Shown one piece after another: positions 1 to 61,261 of a stretch of 64,000 bases of DNA. Location: NCBI GenBank assembly GCA_946811695.1, contig OX328125.1, forward strand, positions 41,209,653 through 41,273,652, given 5' to 3'. Every line of letters begins with the position of its first letter. Position 1 is the first letter of the stretch. The position numbers and the translations under genes were made by a program. The notes under the pieces are model-generated. The model had not been told where the DNA came from. It saw nothing but the letters and a program-made list of their open reading frames with translations, and did no database searches. The DNA is from Gonocerus acuteangulatus (lineage: Eukaryota > Arthropoda > Insecta > Hemiptera > Coreidae).

Positions 1-219
1 TCCTCCAAGCTGAAGCCAGTGCTTGATTGTATACTTCTTAAATATCCATCATCTTACGGGCTAGTATGGCACCGGAGCACCGCTCGCACTGCTTCCGATG
101 TCAAGGTCTGACAAATTATTCCCTCTGGATCAGACCTCACTCCAGATCTGAGCATGTCTAGTACTGCCTTTTGTTTCACCACTTTGTGTGGGTAGTGCAT
201 TTTATACCTACTGCCAGGC

Positions 220-493
220 AGGCCCGCCACATGGAGGGGACAACCGGGTACAGTTGTCCCGGGCTCGGCCACCGTGGGGGCCCAGGCCGATCCTCGCTAA
301 TTGGGAAAAAAGTACCGAAAGTGACCTTTGCAGCACCGATTGTCGGCTTTTATTCCCATTTTGCTCAAAACTGAAGATGAAAATAATTTTAAAATGCCCG
401 AAGTCCTATAGCAAAGTACTAGAATTTTCATTCTGGCTCTGAGAAGTGGGGGCCCGTGATCTGGTCCCGGGCCCGGCTCTGAGATGTGGCGGC
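220..493. mobile_element. Short GC-rich insertion flanked by a 13-bp direct repeat
   Basis: The 13-mer CCTACTGCCAGGC occurs at 207-219 and 494-506 on both sides of a 274-base segment. The segment's ends are imperfect inverted repeats (GGCCCGCCACAT at the left, ATGTGGCGGCC at the right). Internal GGGCCC-rich repeats resemble non-autonomous hAT elements, although the duplication is longer than the usual 8 bp. Confidence 0.5.
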
Positions 494-667
494 CCTACTG
501 CCAGGCGTATCTCCCAGGGAAGGTGATCCTGGGGTGTGTACTGCAGGTGACCTTATGTCAGTGTAAGTGTTTAGTACTGTGTGTGTTATGTGTGCGGTGT
601 ACTGTACTCGGGAAGGGGGGTTCGTAAAGCTCCAAGCAACTGCGCTTTCAGTTGCTCCCTGCCTTTT

Positions 668-1013
668 TATTATTATTATTGGGGGTTTTCTCCTCAGTCT
701 TCTGGGATAAATTCTTTCGGGGGATATTGCCTACCGAAAGAATTGTTTTTTCTGTCGATTTTTTTTTGTTTTGTTATTTTTTACGGGCGATCATTTAGAA
801 ACTTTCTAACTATTCTGGCGGTATCGAGTAGTACTGCTTGTTAGTAATTTATTATTATTATGGGGGTTTTCTCCTCAGTCTCCTGGGATAAATTCTTTCG
901 GGGGCTGTTGCCAACCGAAAGAATTGTTTTTTTGTTGATTTTTGTTTTTTACGGGCGTTCATTTAAAAATTTGCTAAACGTTCTGGCGGAGTCAAGCAGT
1001 ACTTCTTGTTGGG
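668..1013. repeat. Tandem duplication of about 175 bp (two units)
   Basis: Two units, about 668-845 and 849-1013, share GGGGTTTTCTCCTCAGTC, GGGATAAATTCTTTCGGGGG, ACCGAAAGAATTGTTTTTT and ACGGGCG. They lie just past the stop of the minus-strand endonuclease ORF, so they are probably the element's 3' untranslated region. Confidence 0.8.
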
Positions 1014-1018
1014 AATTT

Positions 1019-1666
1019 TTAATGAGATCCTCCGGCAGTTTCAGCTAGGCATTTGCGGCTTGTCGTTTTCGGAATGAGCCCGTTGGTCGAGAATATTAGG
1101 GCTGTTATCCTTGCGGAATCCAACTTATACAAGTCTTTCAGCTCTATGGCCAACTCCTGATACTTGCGCAGTTCCTCGGCATATGATTTCCGGATATTCT
1201 CATCATTGGGGGCCGCGAAATCAATAATATCGGCTGTCTTACTTCCCTTATCAATGATAAGAATATCCGGTTTATTGTGATGGACAGTACGGTCCGTTAA
1301 CATTGCTTCGTCCCAATACATTTTAATTGTACCTTTCTCCAAAAGTCTATTTGGGACGTAGCGGTAATAAGGGACCACACCATCCAACAAACCAAATTTT
1401 TCTGCGAGTGCTTGATGATATATTTTGGCCACGTTATTATGCCGCTGAATCGACTCATAAGTATTGTTACAAAGTCTACATTTGCCAGAGATGTTGACAT
1501 CCTTCAAAACGTGACGTCGATAGGATCTTGTTGCTATTACTTGATCCTGGATGGCTAACACAAAACCCTCTGTTACGGGAAATAGCCTTCCAGAAGTAAA
1601 CCACGCTGCCGACCATGAGAGTACCACCTCCGGATCAAATAACCGCGATACTATGGTATCGCCCAT
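1019..1666 (-). pseudogene. C-terminal domain of R2/R4-like element: zinc finger and restriction-like endonuclease
   Basis: A 215-residue open stretch. It contains WFTSGRLFPVTEGFVLAIQD, a CRLC zinc-finger start (CRLCNNTYESIQ), HNNVAKIYHQALAEKF, and the nuclease signature KPDILIIDKGSK followed by IIDFAAPNDENI. The PD...D...K arrangement is that of restriction-like endonucleases of R2/R4-type elements. The zinc finger lacks the usual HITxxC part, so a small deletion is likely after Gln. Confidence 0.8.
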
Positions 1667-1678
1667 GTAATGCTTTCT

Positions 1679-1933
1679 TTATCCAAGTGGAAGTCGATCC
1701 GATTCTGTCGTAACTTCCGGCCAGTTGCTTGTTTTCAATTTTAAGGCTGTATAATTCTCGTCCAGTTTGACCATTTCCTTAAAAAGACGATTCTCGCTTG
1801 TCATAAAGTAACTCCTCATGTTATTTTTCCTGAGAGCGACATAAGTTTCGAATATTTGCGAGACCTCCTTTATTCCTTGGTAAATACAGCCTTTCAATTG
1901 ACGATATAGGGTGTGCATACGTGCCTTAGTCAT
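1679..1933 (-). pseudogene. RT thumb/linker fragment of the R2/R4-like element
   Basis: Encodes TKARMHTLYRQLKGCIYQGI and a segment ending LKTSNWPEVTTESDRLPLG, like the TKHRMHHPKS... region that follows the RT in this clade. It joins in frame across the MITE to LQELNRLIRTEMTKARMH at 2195-2240, showing that the MITE landed inside the coding region. Confidence 0.7.
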
Positions 1934-2194
1934 CATGGGCGTATATAGAAAATAATTTCGGAGGGGGCTGGGAAAATTTCGGGGGGGGGGCTGAGACCAT
2001 TATCCGGTGCATGAAATACTAACAATTTAGATCTTGGAAGAGTTTTAGCCAACTTAAACGCTATTACACCCAAAATAGAATATGTTTTATGAACTAAATG
2101 ATCGTATTTGATTTATTTTTAAGGGTTTTATTTAATTTTTACCGATCAAATCAAAATTTAGGGGGGGGGCTGCACCCCCTTATATACGCCCATG
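1934..2194. mobile_element. MITE copy 1, hAT-like, 8-bp target-site duplication
   Basis: A 261-bp element with terminal inverted repeats CATGGGCGTATATA / TATATACGCCCATG and a G-rich run near each end. It is flanked by the exact 8-bp duplication TTAGTCAT (1926-1933 and 2195-2202). A second copy is at 8282-8554. Confidence 0.92.
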
Positions 2195-2862
2195 TTAGTC
2201 ATCTCTGTTCGTATGAGTCTATTCAGTTCTTGTAACGATGTATCCGACCATTAAATGATTCCGAAGCTGTAAATCAGTGATAATATTGCCCATGTATTTA
2301 TTGCCTTTATTTTCTACCTGCCATGTAGATAACTTCGTAAAATCAGACGTAAGTGTTTGAGAAGCACAGCCTTCAATTCCTCTTTTACTTCTTTTTTGGC
2401 TATTTTCAGATGTTGTTGTACGCCAAGATACTTGTACGACTCATTTTCCTCTAGTTCACGGCTAGTATCACCATCAGCCAACGCAATGTTATTGGTCAAA
2501 ATTGATTGCCCTTTTGAAACATGCAGTACGGCACACTTGTCAATACCAAACGTCATGCCGATGGTGTCACTAAAATTTTGAACAATATTTGTCATGCTTT
2601 GTAGCTGGGCAGGATTCTTTGCATACAACTTAAGGTCATACATGACTGTGGCTTATCCTGGTGTCGGGATTATTTACAGTTAGCTGGTTACCAAATCCAT
2701 CTTTGGAATCATATAAGTGATTCCCTCAGCAAAATCTTCCGGAATTGGCATATGACCTACAAGAATGTCGTGATATCATCGCGCTATGGCTCCATGAAGG
2801 CTGGTGAAATACTTCAACCAATAATTTTGTAAGCCATCGCGCCCAGGAGCTTTCCAGTTGTT
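2195..2862 (-). pseudogene. Reverse transcriptase fragments of the R2/R4-like element
   Basis: From high to low coordinate: KAPGRDGLQNYWLKYFTSLH and PIPEDFAEGITYMIPK (early RT blocks), then a jump to YDLKLYAKN (motif C region, catalytic Asp pair reduced to one visible Asp), MTFGIDKCAVLHVSKG, ESYKYLGVQQ and INTWAILSLIYSFGI. The palm between these is missing, and stops follow the LHGR segment. Confidence 0.75.
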
Positions 2863-3665
2863 AAAAAAAAAAAAAAAAACTCGCTCTCCTCTAGGAAAAA
2901 AGTTACGAAGCACTAAATTTTACTGTTGTGCGGGTTGTGAAAGGTAATGTAACCTACTATGCTTGTCAACATGCGCATGCGCGGGTGTGGAAAAAGTCCG
3001 TAATAAAGAAGTCTAATTGAAATTTACCATTTTTGATTTCAATTTATCCAGTTATTTATTAAAAAATATATTTTAAAATAATAAACCATTCTTTAAATTT
3101 TTTGTTTCGCTGCTGACAAATATTTTTTAATTTTAATGTCCATTTATTATTAACTACGAATTTTAGGACGGGTTATCTATAGGTTACCACCCTTTTCTAG
3201 CCAGGATAGGGGTGATGCCTTTTCTTTTTTCTAAAACAATGAAGTTACACGAATTCATTATTTTGGTTCATAATAGAGAGGAGCTAATCAATTTTTTAGT
3301 TGAAAATAACGTTATAATTAATCAAAAATTTGTGGAGCAATTGCAATTAAATAAGTTGGATCTAACATAATAGAATTCTATTAATTTTAGCGAGTTGGAT
3401 CGACTAAAGTTTTAATATCTTCTTGAGCGAGCGGAAACGCACAGCACGTATGCCTATAAGCGACATGTTACGACAGGTGAGGACGCCCAGATTTATAATG
3501 ATTTGTGAATAAATAGTTTATAAAAATTTCAAATTACAGTTCTTTGTTTGCCAATCTTACATCTCCGCGCATGCGCATGTTTACAAATACGTTGTTTACG
3601 TCAGGTTTCAGAACCCGCACAACAGTGAACTTTAGTGCTTTATAACTTCTTTCCTAGTGGGGAGC

Positions 3666-3733
<68 letters not shown>

Positions 3734-3779
3734 CCGATTCGTCTTTAGTGCATTAAAATACGTTATAGTGCAAAATGTC
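2863..3779. mobile_element. Foldback element copy 1 (long inverted repeats)
   Basis: Two arms of roughly 130-plus bases are inverted copies. Both contain AGGAAA..AGTTA, AAGCACTAAA, ACTGTTGTGCGGGTT and ACATGCGCATGCGCG. A 59-base T run (3671-3729) sits in the right arm and an A run in the left. The family recurs at 9110-9470, 39950-40340 and 43590-44340. No ORF remains. Confidence 0.8.
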
Positions 3780-3788
3780 AAGACGTCT

Positions 3789-4091
3789 TCACATTTCCCT
3801 TTTCTTTTCTAATCTTTTCCTCCAAGGTGGGGATTTATCTGATTTTGATTTCGTTCCATCAGTAGTAACTGCTTTATCTCGCCCGAAGTCTAAGTAGTAA
3901 CAAACTGCTCTGGCTTCTGAGTATATTAAATCGCGAACGTTTTCTATATCATTGACTGAGTCAACGTGCGCTTCTAGGACTTCAACCACGTCTGTGGTTG
4001 AAGGGCATTCCTGCGTAGCAAAGATGTTTAGCAATGAATTGGTCTTCAAGAGTAGCAATAAGTTCCTGATCATCATCTTTCTTTCCATCAA
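3789..4091 (-). pseudogene. N-terminal linker of the R2/R4-like element ORF
   Basis: Encodes NIENVRDLIYSEARAV and SPPWRKRLEKK. The DLIY...A and PPW..RLEKK motifs are the pre-RT linker typical of this element clade. It lies on the far side of the foldback insertion from the RT fragments, on the same strand and in the expected order. Confidence 0.55.
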
Positions 4092-4165
4092 TGAACATCA
4101 CTCACTAAGATCTCAGCCTCTTTATCATCAACTTGATCGACTTCATTCACAGGGTTCTCATTGCT

Positions 4166-4552
4166 ATTTAATATTTTGCCGCTGCCTGTGACAAAAATTA
4201 CAACCAAGTTTTACGCCACTCTTGACAGCCATGTTGATCCTCCATTTAAATAAATAAAAAAAAACGCGACAAGTAAAGAATATAACGCGACATTTGAATA
4301 TATAGTTTAAATTTTGTACTAATATGAACATTAACTGAAACTTCATCAGTTGGCAAATTTGTTTTATCAAGAAGCTTGTTGAACTAATCTTTTAGGAATA
4401 TTGTAATGTTTATGCTGGGGAGGTTCTTTCTTGTTACTGTTTCAGATGTATCTAATACCTGTAAATAATTGATTTAAAATATCCCAAGAGTAACCTTATT
4501 TACATTTCTATTTAACTTTAATAATGTTCTAAAGAAATTATTTAAACTCAAA
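4166..4552 (+). promoter_or_regulatory. Region upstream of LTN1, probable promoter and 5' UTR
   Basis: AT-rich sequence between the retrotransposon relic and the LTN1 start. No clear TATA box, initiator or upstream exon could be fixed from sequence alone. It contains an A-rich run at 4255-4265 and nothing coding. The dead element lies within 400 bases of the LTN1 ATG. Confidence 0.3.
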
Positions 4553-55464
<50,912 letters not shown>

Positions 55465-55536
55465 TTTATTTATTTACGTTAGTTAAGACATTTCATGTGC
55501 TGTGAATTACCTTACATTTGTTTTCATTTTATAAAA

Positions 55537-55542
55537 AATAAA
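55537..55542 (+). terminator. LTN1 polyadenylation signal
   Basis: An AATAAA hexamer lies 73 bases after the LTN1 stop, followed by TG- and T-rich sequence. It is the first such signal after the stop. Confidence 0.6.
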
Positions 55543-55884
55543 TTGTTTATTGTATATATGTATGTGTACATCCAGATGGTTTCATTAAAGATAAAATTAT
55601 ATGTATCACATTTTAATAATATTTTTTGAATATAAATATGTTTAATGTCTTTGTTCATTACAAACCCATAAATTACATATTTATTACACCACTAAATTAT
55701 ACATAAGCATTTTTTTTTTTTTTTTTTTATGAAAATGCACTCACTAGGCTTAAATTTGATATCAGACTCTCTCGTAATATACTTGGTTGCTACATATCAG
55801 TGTATCAGAGTGAAAACTTCAGTCAATCAATGTACATTAACCTTTTATGAAGATTCGACCGTTAATTATAAATATTGGTGAAAA

Positions 55885-56335
55885 TTATTATTCTATTATC
55901 AAAAGATTAAAACTTTAAATTTCAGTTATAATATACAGATTATGTTGGCACACTCGCAGGCTTACTCTCAGTGTGAATATAACTCATCACATCTTGGTAA
56001 AATTAATTTCTTCTTTTTTATTAATCAACTTTTAATGTCACCACTATAATTCTTAAAGTCTTTCAGGAGGATTTTACCTGGATTTAATGTTCACTCTCAA
56101 AATTTAATATTTATTTATCTAAAATGATATTTAAAATCGCCCCCTCGTTCAATGTATTGTTATTAGTGATGTAGGAGATGTTTAGTCCATACTGTTCATT
56201 TTACTTTTATTTATGTAGATGCCTAATGATGAACCTGAATAGGTTCAAAACATCACCAATATAAATTAATAATTTTAACAATTTTTGGGGAACAACTCCC
56301 CCCACTTTCAAGTAATATTATTTATTATAGGGTAT
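55885..56335. repeat. Repeat copy with hammerhead-like core (decayed)
   Basis: The left part is an inverted copy of about 51570-51715. The right part (56223-56310) reads CTAATGA, GAACCTGAATAGGTTC, AAAACATC, then GGGGAACAACTCCCC. Two changes from CTGATGA...GAAA break the core; the stem pairs are kept. Confidence 0.55.
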
Positions 56336-56344
56336 GACATAATA

Positions 56345-56537
56345 ATATGTAAGCGACCTTGGATTCCCATGTGCGAAATAGGAGTTTGAGTCCCGCTTGC
56401 AGCAGAGATTTTATAATTTCAGGGCCCATTGAGAAGGCTCCCTGCTGCACAATGGATGTTTAGGCAGGGTGGTAACCAGTAGATAGCCCGGAGCAATGGC
56501 CTAGATGTTGGAGTGCCATAAAAAAAAAAAAAAATAA
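56345..56537 (+). mobile_element. tRNA-derived SINE, family A, copy 6, with core domain
   Basis: Truncated head (GGATTCCCATGTGCGAAATA, GAGTTTGAGTCCCGC), body TTCAGGGCCCATTGAGAAGG, core GCAGGGTGGTAACCAGTAGA and TAGCCCGGAGCAATGGCC, tail and poly-A. This copy keeps a GGTGGTAACC core that links family A to family B and the 5S-like SINEs. Confidence 0.75.
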
Positions 56538-56984
56538 ATAAAGTAAGCGAGATAAAGTTGTTGACATATAAAGCTCAGAATATGAACCTACTACTAGGTT
56601 TTATATTGGTTTAATGACCACATATTGCATTTGCATTGTCAGTGAATTAATTTTCTAATCTTTATTTTTTAGAAAAATAATTGTTGGTTCTATTAGTTGA
56701 ATTGATTTGCCATATTGTGAAATAAAGTTTGGTTGTATGAATGATAATGTAACCAAGTGTTAAATAGGAATTTGAGGGTTTAACTCCCATCCTTAGAAGT
56801 TAATTTCTCTCTAAAATAAAAGTTATAGTTTCCTGTACTTATCGTTTAATTTGGTTTGAAACTGCAATACAAATCAATATGTTATCAGGTGAGTCCATAA
56901 GAAAACCATGTTTGCAATATTTGAAAATTCCATTTCACGTCGTAAATTGTATATATGGCATACAAATTTAAATTAGTTGATAAT

Positions 56985-57080
56985 TCATTGGCCGTGTGTG
57001 CTATGTCAAGGCGTGAACATTCATTTCTTGGGGTTGTGGTTTCGATTCCCATGAGGAGTGGTGGCTTTTCGTTATACAAA
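56985..57080 (+). mobile_element. tRNA-Leu-like SINE, family B, copy 4
   Basis: TTGGCCGTGTGTGCTATGTC, AAGGCGTGAACATTCATTTC, GGTTGTGGTTTCGATTCCCA and AGGAGTGGTGGCTTTTCG. Head only; no core. Confidence 0.7.
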
Positions 57081-58266
57081 AAATAAAATAATAAATGATA
57101 ATAAAAAAAAAAAAAACTTTCCTATTCTGACCAGAAAATGTTGGTAATCTGTCCAAAAAAATCTTTATTTTATAATGGGAGGTTAAAAACAAAATAATAT
57201 ATTGTCTTAAAATATTAGCTTTACAAATAAATTTAAGACATTTTTCATTTAAAGCCTACATATAGATGGATCAAGGCAAACTCGACTTTATAGTGGCCCT
57301 CCGATTGAAAAGGTTGGAAATTTGTTAATTAAATATATAGTGAAACTTGAGGGAGAAATAGAACAACTTTAATAAATATAATGCTGGCCCATTCTTCAAT
57401 GCTTACTCCCTCGAATTCTCAATTATTATCTCAATTCTCGGATCATATTAGTATAACCACTTCTGCCAGATTCTATAAATTTGTAGACTCAATCCTAGCG
57501 CAAAAATCACCATAACAGTGTTCCCAGCGCATTTATATCATAAGAGGCACACTTATTATTAAGTTTACTGTGATGGCCAACTCTTCTTTCTCCCATCCCA
57601 CCACATCCTGAGAGCCTATAAAATGGCTGTCCCCTAATCAGAAATAATGTACCGGTGTATCCTCTTTAATGTACCAATCAGTTTTCCGAATCAATTCCCT
57701 GTCCTGTAAGTTAATGTCAGTCTTCTCTATTCTAAATCAGCCCCTCGGCTCTGTGATGATCCATGTGGTGGTACTACCAATCCATGTGATGGTACTATTA
57801 ATATATTAGCACAATTTTTTTCTGTGTATTTTAATCATAATGAAATCCCTGGTAACTTGATGTCTGAAGTGGGTCCACCCATTAGCAAAAATAAATATTA
57901 AATTAATTCAGCAAAAATACCGACATTTAAAGACTATATATATTTTTTTTTTAAATCCTTCAGTGTGTCTCAGTTACTTCCATCCAAGAACATCTTAACT
58001 TCTTACGTGGAGAGGAAATCTTTGCCGGAATGTGCTCTCCTTATACTTATCATATATTTTGTTATTACAAAATATATAAAAGAACTGGAATTATAGAATG
58101 AGACATTTCAGACAAGACTAAATAGATCACAATCAAATTAAAGGAGGGATTGAGTCAGGATTCCAATATTTTTAACCCAAACTCACATTCCAAGTTGGAT
58201 TAGTGAATCACTAAAAATCATAGGTCAAGCAACAATAAATTTATATCAACTATGTCACTGCTACAT

Positions 58267-58524
58267 TTACTTATGTCCTGGTTTCAATGCATATATTAAT
58301 GCTTTTTTATATATTAGGTACTTCAATTTTACAGAGTCAATCTTTCTTTCTAATAAAGAGTACAACATAAGGTCATAAGCTAACAACTGATTCAACCTGA
58401 ACATGTCCCACTTAATTAAGTGGTCAATTTCAGATGTCGGTTCACTGAAATACACTTTCATCCACTCAGGAGATTCTAGGAGATAAACATTTGGTCTTGA
58501 CATTAATCTTGATTTCCAGTTTAC
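58267..58524 (-). CDS. Possible terminal exon of an unknown minus-strand gene
   Basis: The minus strand is open from an AAAAG acceptor-like site at 58525 to a stop near 58267. It encodes SRPNVYLLESPEWMKVYFSE and then IKWDMFRLNQLLAYDLMLY. Composition is protein-like and unlike the nearby transposon relics. No upstream exon or start was found, and the family is not recognised; the W...LN...DL.LY pattern is faintly like the C-terminus of some sulfotransferases. It could equally be a pseudogene fragment. Confidence 0.25.
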   Translation of the reverse strand, partial: VNWKSRLMSRPNVYLLESPEWMKVYFSEPTSEIDHLIKWDMFRLNQLLAYDLMLYSLLERKIDSVKLKYLIYKKALIYALKPGHK

Positions 58525-58847
58525 CTTTTGAAATAAGAAACAAATTTTAACAGACGGAGAACTAAATCATCTATTAAATGCTTGCAGAAACAAACAATTA
58601 AGTAGGACACAATTAGCTGCCATCTATTTTATTCTTTTGCATTTTAGTCATTTGCGAACGATTCACTTTGTTGACAAAATTTACATATAAGTAGACTTGT
58701 ATTTTCTTAGTGCAATAGAATACTTGTTTGTTTAAAAAGTGAATTGTCACTAACAGGATTTCCGAAGTTTAATAATTTGAATATGAACAAAAAAAAATAT
58801 ATATAATTTAAAAGAATGTCCCAGTGGTAGTAACAGAAAAAAAATCA

Positions 58848-59100
58848 TGGCCACTGCGCATGCGCGAACGCCAGCGGACATTTTTTTGTGACACCTTTTT
58901 GGAACGCCTATGTCCACCCGACAAACCTATGTAAAATACTGTATAACATAAAGTCTTATTTTTCGTACATGGCCACTGCGCATGCGCGAACGCCAGCGGA
59001 CATTTTCTTGTGACACATACAATCTTCTGTTTCGTACACGGCCGCTGCGCATGCGCGAACTCCTTTGCGCATGTGCGAACGCCACTGCACATAGAACACT
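58848..59100. repeat. CpG-containing repeat, GGCCACTGCGCATGCGCGAA units
   Basis: Units at 58849, 58972 and 59039 share GCGCATGCGCGAACGCCAGC / GGACATTTT, plus a shorter GCGCATGTGCGAACGCCACT. The open frame on the minus strand here is a by-product of the repeat and not a gene. Confidence 0.7.
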
Positions 59101-59329
59101 TTTTTGTGAAGTTTTTTTCCAGTTTAGTCACAGCTAAAGCTTTTTATGCTGAAATTATTTTTTAAAAAGACTAACCGAATTGGTAAGAATCTTATCTTGG
59201 TAGGTGACATTATCGGAGGAGTGACTTGAAAAATCGCCTAGGAAGAATACTAAAAAATAGCTATATGAAGATTCCTTGACATCTTTTTGTTATTGATAAT
59301 CTGTCCATACTCTGAACTAATTTGTTTGA

Positions 59330-59590
59330 TAAAACTATTGTTCACTTACCTTTTTATAATGTTTTGTTAACAAAAATGTTCTTTTAAGTGATTTTTATTT
59401 GTCGATATCGTATTGTTTTATTTGTTTAATTATTCTGTTTTTTAATTCTGCATTTGTGTTTGTTTTATAGCTGACGAAGGCTAGAAAAGGTTTAGCTGAA
59501 AATAGATGTTTACAAAAATCTTTTTCGTGTATCCCAGCCGAATCCCAACTATTCCCTGACTGCTTATCAGCTCGACGGCTAATTATTTAT
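59330..59590 (+). repeat. Single-arm copy of the 38387-39618 palindromic element
   Basis: ACTATTGTTCACTTACCT, AAGTGATTT, GTCGATATCG and TATAGCTGACGAAGGCTAG follow the order of the right arm at 39120-39560. TCCCTGACTGCTTATCAGCT ends it. The hammerhead-like core is decayed (GAAA became TGAAAA). Confidence 0.65.
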
Positions 59591-60422
59591 AATAGACGGA
59601 ATGTGTCGATGTAATAGATTTTTGTTATTGTACCTCCTCTAATAAAAGCGCATTCCTCTTAAAAAATAAATAAATAAGCTAACAAATATTTTATAAGAGT
59701 AATAAAACAGGTGCAGATGGGAGGACTCAGCTCTACCGCATATGAAGGAAGTGAGCAGCGTTTAACTATGCCATCACTCAAATCACTTCTACATAATAGT
59801 TACGTATCTAGAGACTTTTGTCAGTGGCTGTTCTTTTTGCATGGGCAGCTTAAGATAACTTGCAACATTTTAATTATTTTGACTGCAATTAAATAATTTT
59901 TGCAAATGCATAATCAGGAAATCTAACCTGGATGGCTTAATTATCAGAACATTAAAGTGTTCTGATTGGTTTGAGGTTAATTGGCGAATTTTTATGATCA
60001 GTTTGATCATCAAAACTCGCCAATAAACCTATCTTCTGTCTCATGAAAACGTTGCTGTGGAACTATTTCTATGTTCGATTACTTTAGAGTGGTTTTGCTA
60101 CATCTTTGGTACAATCTTTCACAAAGTTTATATTTTGGCGGGACATCAAATAGGTATATAATAGGGTTTTGACTAAATATATTTATCTTTGGTTGATCTT
60201 TCCTCTTACATAAAATAGCCAGTGTAATGCTCGAAAAACAGCATTGTGACTGATCATTACATTAATAAATTGAAATAAACTTGTTAAATAACTTTAGAAG
60301 TGTCATTGAAGTTTATCTATTTCATGTCCAGTTCTTATTTAGATTTCTATTGGTGTCATGTTTCATGATTATTAAGCGGTGGACTCCACATTGATAGATA
60401 TGATTTTTTATAAGTAGTTATT

Positions 60423-60605
60423 ATGACAACTGTTTCATCATTTAGAACTATTTTATCGAGACATCCAGTTGTAAAAAAACTGTTTATCCATTTAAGTTCA
60501 GAATCATTATTACTTTTTGCTTATGTTTCCAATTCAATATACATAAGTAAATTTAATGTTGCTGATGGAGCCATTTCGGATTCAAAACATGATTTTGATG
60601 GTGAG
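60423..60605 (+). CDS. Unrecognised gene, exon 1 (61 codons)
   Basis: An open frame starting at ATG 60423 encodes a hydrophobic, beta-strand-like protein start (SSESLLLFAYVSNSIYISKF) and ends in-phase at a GTAAGA donor. The exon fits by phase to 63447-63553 and 63961-64000. The alternating hydrophobic pattern would suit the first blades of a WD/beta-propeller protein, but I do not recognise the family. A TATATAAT string near 60153 could be part of its promoter; that is inference only. Confidence 0.62.
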
Positions 60606-60892
60606 GTAAGAACATTTATTTTTAATGTTCTAGATAAATTCTCCTGTCATTGTGTCTGAAAAGGGTTACTTAAAAATTATATTTTTTCTGAATGTTAATG
60701 AAATATTATACTCCAACACAAGTATTATATTTTTCAAGTGCGTAATTACTTAAACACTTAACCTATGCATGATAATTGTGACTTGGCATGTTTGTGACTA
60801 ATGCATGCAGGTCTCAGTGGATCTCCGTAAGATAAACATAGTTTTGCTTATTAGTGATCAGAATTTTTTTGTGGTGCATCTATATGCTTATC

Positions 60893-61075
60893 GGAGGTCT
60901 GGTGGCCATGAGTGTTAATGCGTGAGCACTTAACTCTCCCTGCAAAGGAGGAATCATGGGTTCGATTCCAAATAGGGATGGTGGTTTTTCTTTGGAAGAA
61001 AAGGCATCAGCCCTATTGTGGCTAGAAAAGGGTGGTAACCTATAGATTACCCGTCCTAAAATTCTAAGTTATTTA
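60893..61075 (+). mobile_element. tRNA-Leu-like SINE, family B, copy 5 (full length)
   Basis: TCTGGTGGCCATGAGTGTTA (A box), GCGTGAGCACTTAACTCTCC, AATCATGGGTTCGATTCCAA (B box), ATGGTGGTTTTTCTTTGG, and the core GGCTAGAAAAGGGTGGTAAC and CTATAGATTACCCGTCC. In intron 1 of the second gene. Confidence 0.88.
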
Positions 61076-61261
61076 TACTGGACATTAAAAAATGTAAATG
61101 CTTCTCATAAATCTAAAGAACTTGGAATAGACCACTAAAATTAGCTGAAAGTGAGAAAGATTATTAGCTGAAAGTCACCAATAAGTTATTCTTTTCATCA
61201 ACAATAAAAAATAAATCGTTTGATATCAACAATCAGCCTCATACATCCATAAATATATATT

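Larger units (their letters stand above)
500..4165 (-). mobile_element. Broken R2/R4-like non-LTR retrotransposon with restriction-like endonuclease
   Basis: Read on the minus strand, pieces of a single ORF occur in order: an N-terminal linker (3789-4160), RT fragments (2195-2862), thumb (1679-1936) and a Cys/His plus endonuclease C-terminus (1019-1666). Stops, a frameshift and an internal RT deletion mark it as dead. It is interrupted by a 261-bp MITE (1934-2194) and by a foldback element (about 2863-3779). The 3' region contains a tandem duplication (668-1013). The left limit is uncertain. Confidence 0.75.
55543..60422. other. Intergenic region between LTN1 and the next gene
   Basis: About 4.9 kb of repeats (listed separately) with no convincing gene other than the weak minus-strand exon at 58267-58524. 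From 57080 to 58260 I see no feature. Two adjacent hairpins lie at 59946-60024. Confidence 0.5.

Noticed and set aside
58808..59131. 107-residue open frame on the minus strand, Cys-rich
   Set aside because: It is made of the GCGCATGCGCGAACGCCAGC repeat units; the repeated AHAQ/CTK peptides follow the DNA repeat and are not a gene.
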